This document shows positions 5,498 to 6,617 of a stretch of 6,617 bases of DNA, one piece after another. The notes under the pieces were generated by a model that saw nothing but the letters and a program-made list of their open reading frames with translations, searched no databases and had not been told where the DNA came from. This DNA comes from Planctomycetota bacterium (lineage in GTDB: Bacteria > Planctomycetota > Phycisphaerae > WQYP01): NCBI GenBank assembly GCA_021799715.1, contig JAJYZY010000128.1, positions 1 to 6,617 on the forward strand. Reading direction: 5' to 3'. How positions within the stretch are numbered: position 1 is the stretch's first letter; every line of letters starts with the position of its first letter. Made by a program: the position numbers and the translations under genes.

Positions 5498-6617
5498 GAT
5501 TTATAAACCTCGTATCCTCAAATCCAAGCTTCAACGTATGCTTGATCATTTTGCCGTGGTTATCGTCAGCGGCAGCCGCCAGGTGGGAAAGAGCACGCTG
5601 CTGCATAACGAACTACCCAATTGGGACACCGTGGTATTTGATCCAGTGGTGGACGTAGGAAATGCGCGACGGGACCCTGATTTATTTCTAAATAATCATC
5701 CTCCGCCATTAATCCTCGACGAAATTCAATACGCTCCGGAACTTGTGGGAGCCATCAAGCGCCGGGTGGATAGCGCACGCGAATCTGGCCATTCCAAAAA
5801 CTCCCCAGCCAATGAACATGCCGGGATGTACGTTCTGACCGGATCCCAACAGTGGTCTGTTCTAAAATCCGCCAGCGAGTCTCTGGCCGGCCGTGCGGCA
5901 TTTCTGGACATGGAAGGCTTTTGCCTTGCCGAAATCGCCCAGGCCGGAGTCGAAGACCATTGGCTGCAGCGCTATATGAGTGATCCGGAGCAATTTGTCG
6001 CCGCACAACTGAACCGCCTGGGGATGACCAGAACGGTCAACGAGCAGTTGTGGCGCGGATTTTTACCCCAGGCCGATACCCTGGAGCACACTTGGATACC
6101 GGAGTTTTACAGCGCTTATCTGCGAACGTACATTGAACGAGATGTACGTTTATTAACCGATCTGGCCGATTGGCAGCAATTCGGACGGTTTGTTCAACTT
6201 GCCGCCGCGTTGACCGCCCAGGAGATAAATCACTCGCAACTTGGACGCGATCTGGGCATGACGCCGCAGACGGCACAGCGCTGGCTGGCGACACTGCGCG
6301 CGACATTCCAGTGGTTTGAAACGGCGGCTTATCACGGCAACTCGATCAGAAGAATCAGCGGCAAACCCAAAGGATACCTTGCCGATACCGGATTAGCCTG
6401 CAGTCTCCATAAAATTTCTGCCGCGTCCGCATTATCCGGCCATCCGTTGACGGGTGCGCTATTTGAAACCGCCGTCGCGGGTGAAATCCGAAAGCTATCC
6501 GCGACACTTTCAACTCCGCCGAACATTTACCATTGGCGAAGCCACAGCGGGGCTGAAGTTGATCTACTGCTGGAGCGTGACGGCAGATGTTATCCGATAG
6601 AGGTCAAATTATCTTCG
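5496..6617 (+). CDS. Second AAA_14/DUF4143-type ATPase, cut by the right edge
   Basis: The frame from ATG 5496 is open for 374 codons to the end of the window without a stop. Walker A is GSRQVGKST (26-34, with Ser where the family usually has Pro), Walker B is LILDEIQ (72-78, Asp75-Glu76), sensor 1 is VLTGS (113-117), and AGR lies at 131-133. YIERDVRLL (212-220) matches the family's RDV motif. A helix-turn-helix-like segment spans about 243-285, followed by LADTGLA near 295-301. The DUF4143 PD-(D/E)xK-like core is SGAEVD (Glu354, Asp356) and IEVK (Glu369, Lys371); the window ends three residues later, so perhaps 40-60 residues are missing. A short insert with a Lys/Asn-rich stretch (about residues 90-108) lies between Walker B and sensor 1. 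It shares family motifs with the divergent ATPase but little beyond them, so the two are old paralogs or came separately. The start is set by the promoter 6 nt upstream. The function is unknown. Confidence 0.87.
   Translation, partial: MIYKPRILKSKLQRMLDHFAVVIVSGSRQVGKSTLLHNELPNWDTVVFDPVVDVGNARRDPDLFLNNHPPPLILDEIQYAPELVGAIKRRVDSARESGHSKNSPANEHAGMYVLTGSQQWSVLKSASESLAGRAAFLDMEGFCLAEIAQAGVEDHWLQRYMSDPEQFVAAQLNRLGMTRTVNEQLWRGFLPQADTLEHTWIPEFYSAYLRTYIERDVRLLTDLADWQQFGRFVQLAAALTAQEINHSQLGRDLGMTPQTAQRWLATLRATFQWFETAAYHGNSIRRISGKPKGYLADTGLACSLHKISAASALSGHPLTGALFETAVAGEIRKLSATLSTPPNIYHWRSHSGAEVDLLLERDGRCYPIEVKLSS

Noticed and set aside
5726..6526. Several minus-strand frames of 60-89 codons near the right end
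   Set aside because: They are antisense to the open 374-codon ATPase frame, which carries all family motifs in order.

Overview
This window looks like a piece of a bacterial chromosome of moderately high GC in its genes, with short AT-rich control regions. The organism cannot be named from the sequence. An exported TlpA-like thioredoxin with a Sec signal peptide fits a diderm bacterium. Most starts lack a clear Shine-Dalgarno sequence, and the mix of fused glycosyltransferases and DUF4143 ATPases would fit the Planctomycetes/Verrucomicrobia group or a similar environmental lineage, but that is only an impression.

Layout, left to right. (1) At 1-224 on the minus strand is the N-terminal part of an exported thioredoxin-fold protein with a WCPAC active site, cut by the left edge; it has a good GGAGG ribosome site. 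(2) At 225-709 there is no convincing gene; it holds a candidate promoter, a very GC-rich hairpin and a NotI-like palindrome. (3) At 710-1651 on the minus strand is a family 2 glycosyltransferase. (4) Divergent from it, at 1767-4010 on the plus strand, is a 747-residue protein joining a degenerate GT4-like (GT-B) half to a complete GT2 (GT-A) domain. These two probably belong to a surface polysaccharide or protein glycosylation locus. (5) A hairpin at 4055-4079 lies in the 83-nt convergent gap. Its core closely matches the palindrome found after the other glycosyltransferase gene. (6) From 4094 to the right edge lie two ATPases of the AAA_14/DUF4143 type, arranged head to head. One runs minus (4094-5332). 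The other runs plus from 5496, stays open to the right edge, and is nearly complete when cut.

The most interesting part is the 163-nt gap between the two ATPase genes (5333-5495). Each gene has a good sigma70-type promoter of the same design: TTGATA, a 17-nt spacer, TATATT or TAGAAT, then exactly 6 nt to the ATG. Both transcripts are therefore predicted to begin at or next to the start codon, that is, to be leaderless. Each promoter also sits on a long dyad. One is a perfect 18-bp inverted repeat with a 3-nt centre over the minus promoter's -35. The other is a 41-bp imperfect dyad spanning the plus promoter's -35, spacer, -10 and start codon. This suggests a tightly controlled, perhaps mutually or self-regulated, ATPase pair. 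The ATPases resemble each other only in family motifs and are not recent duplicates. Their cellular role is unknown.
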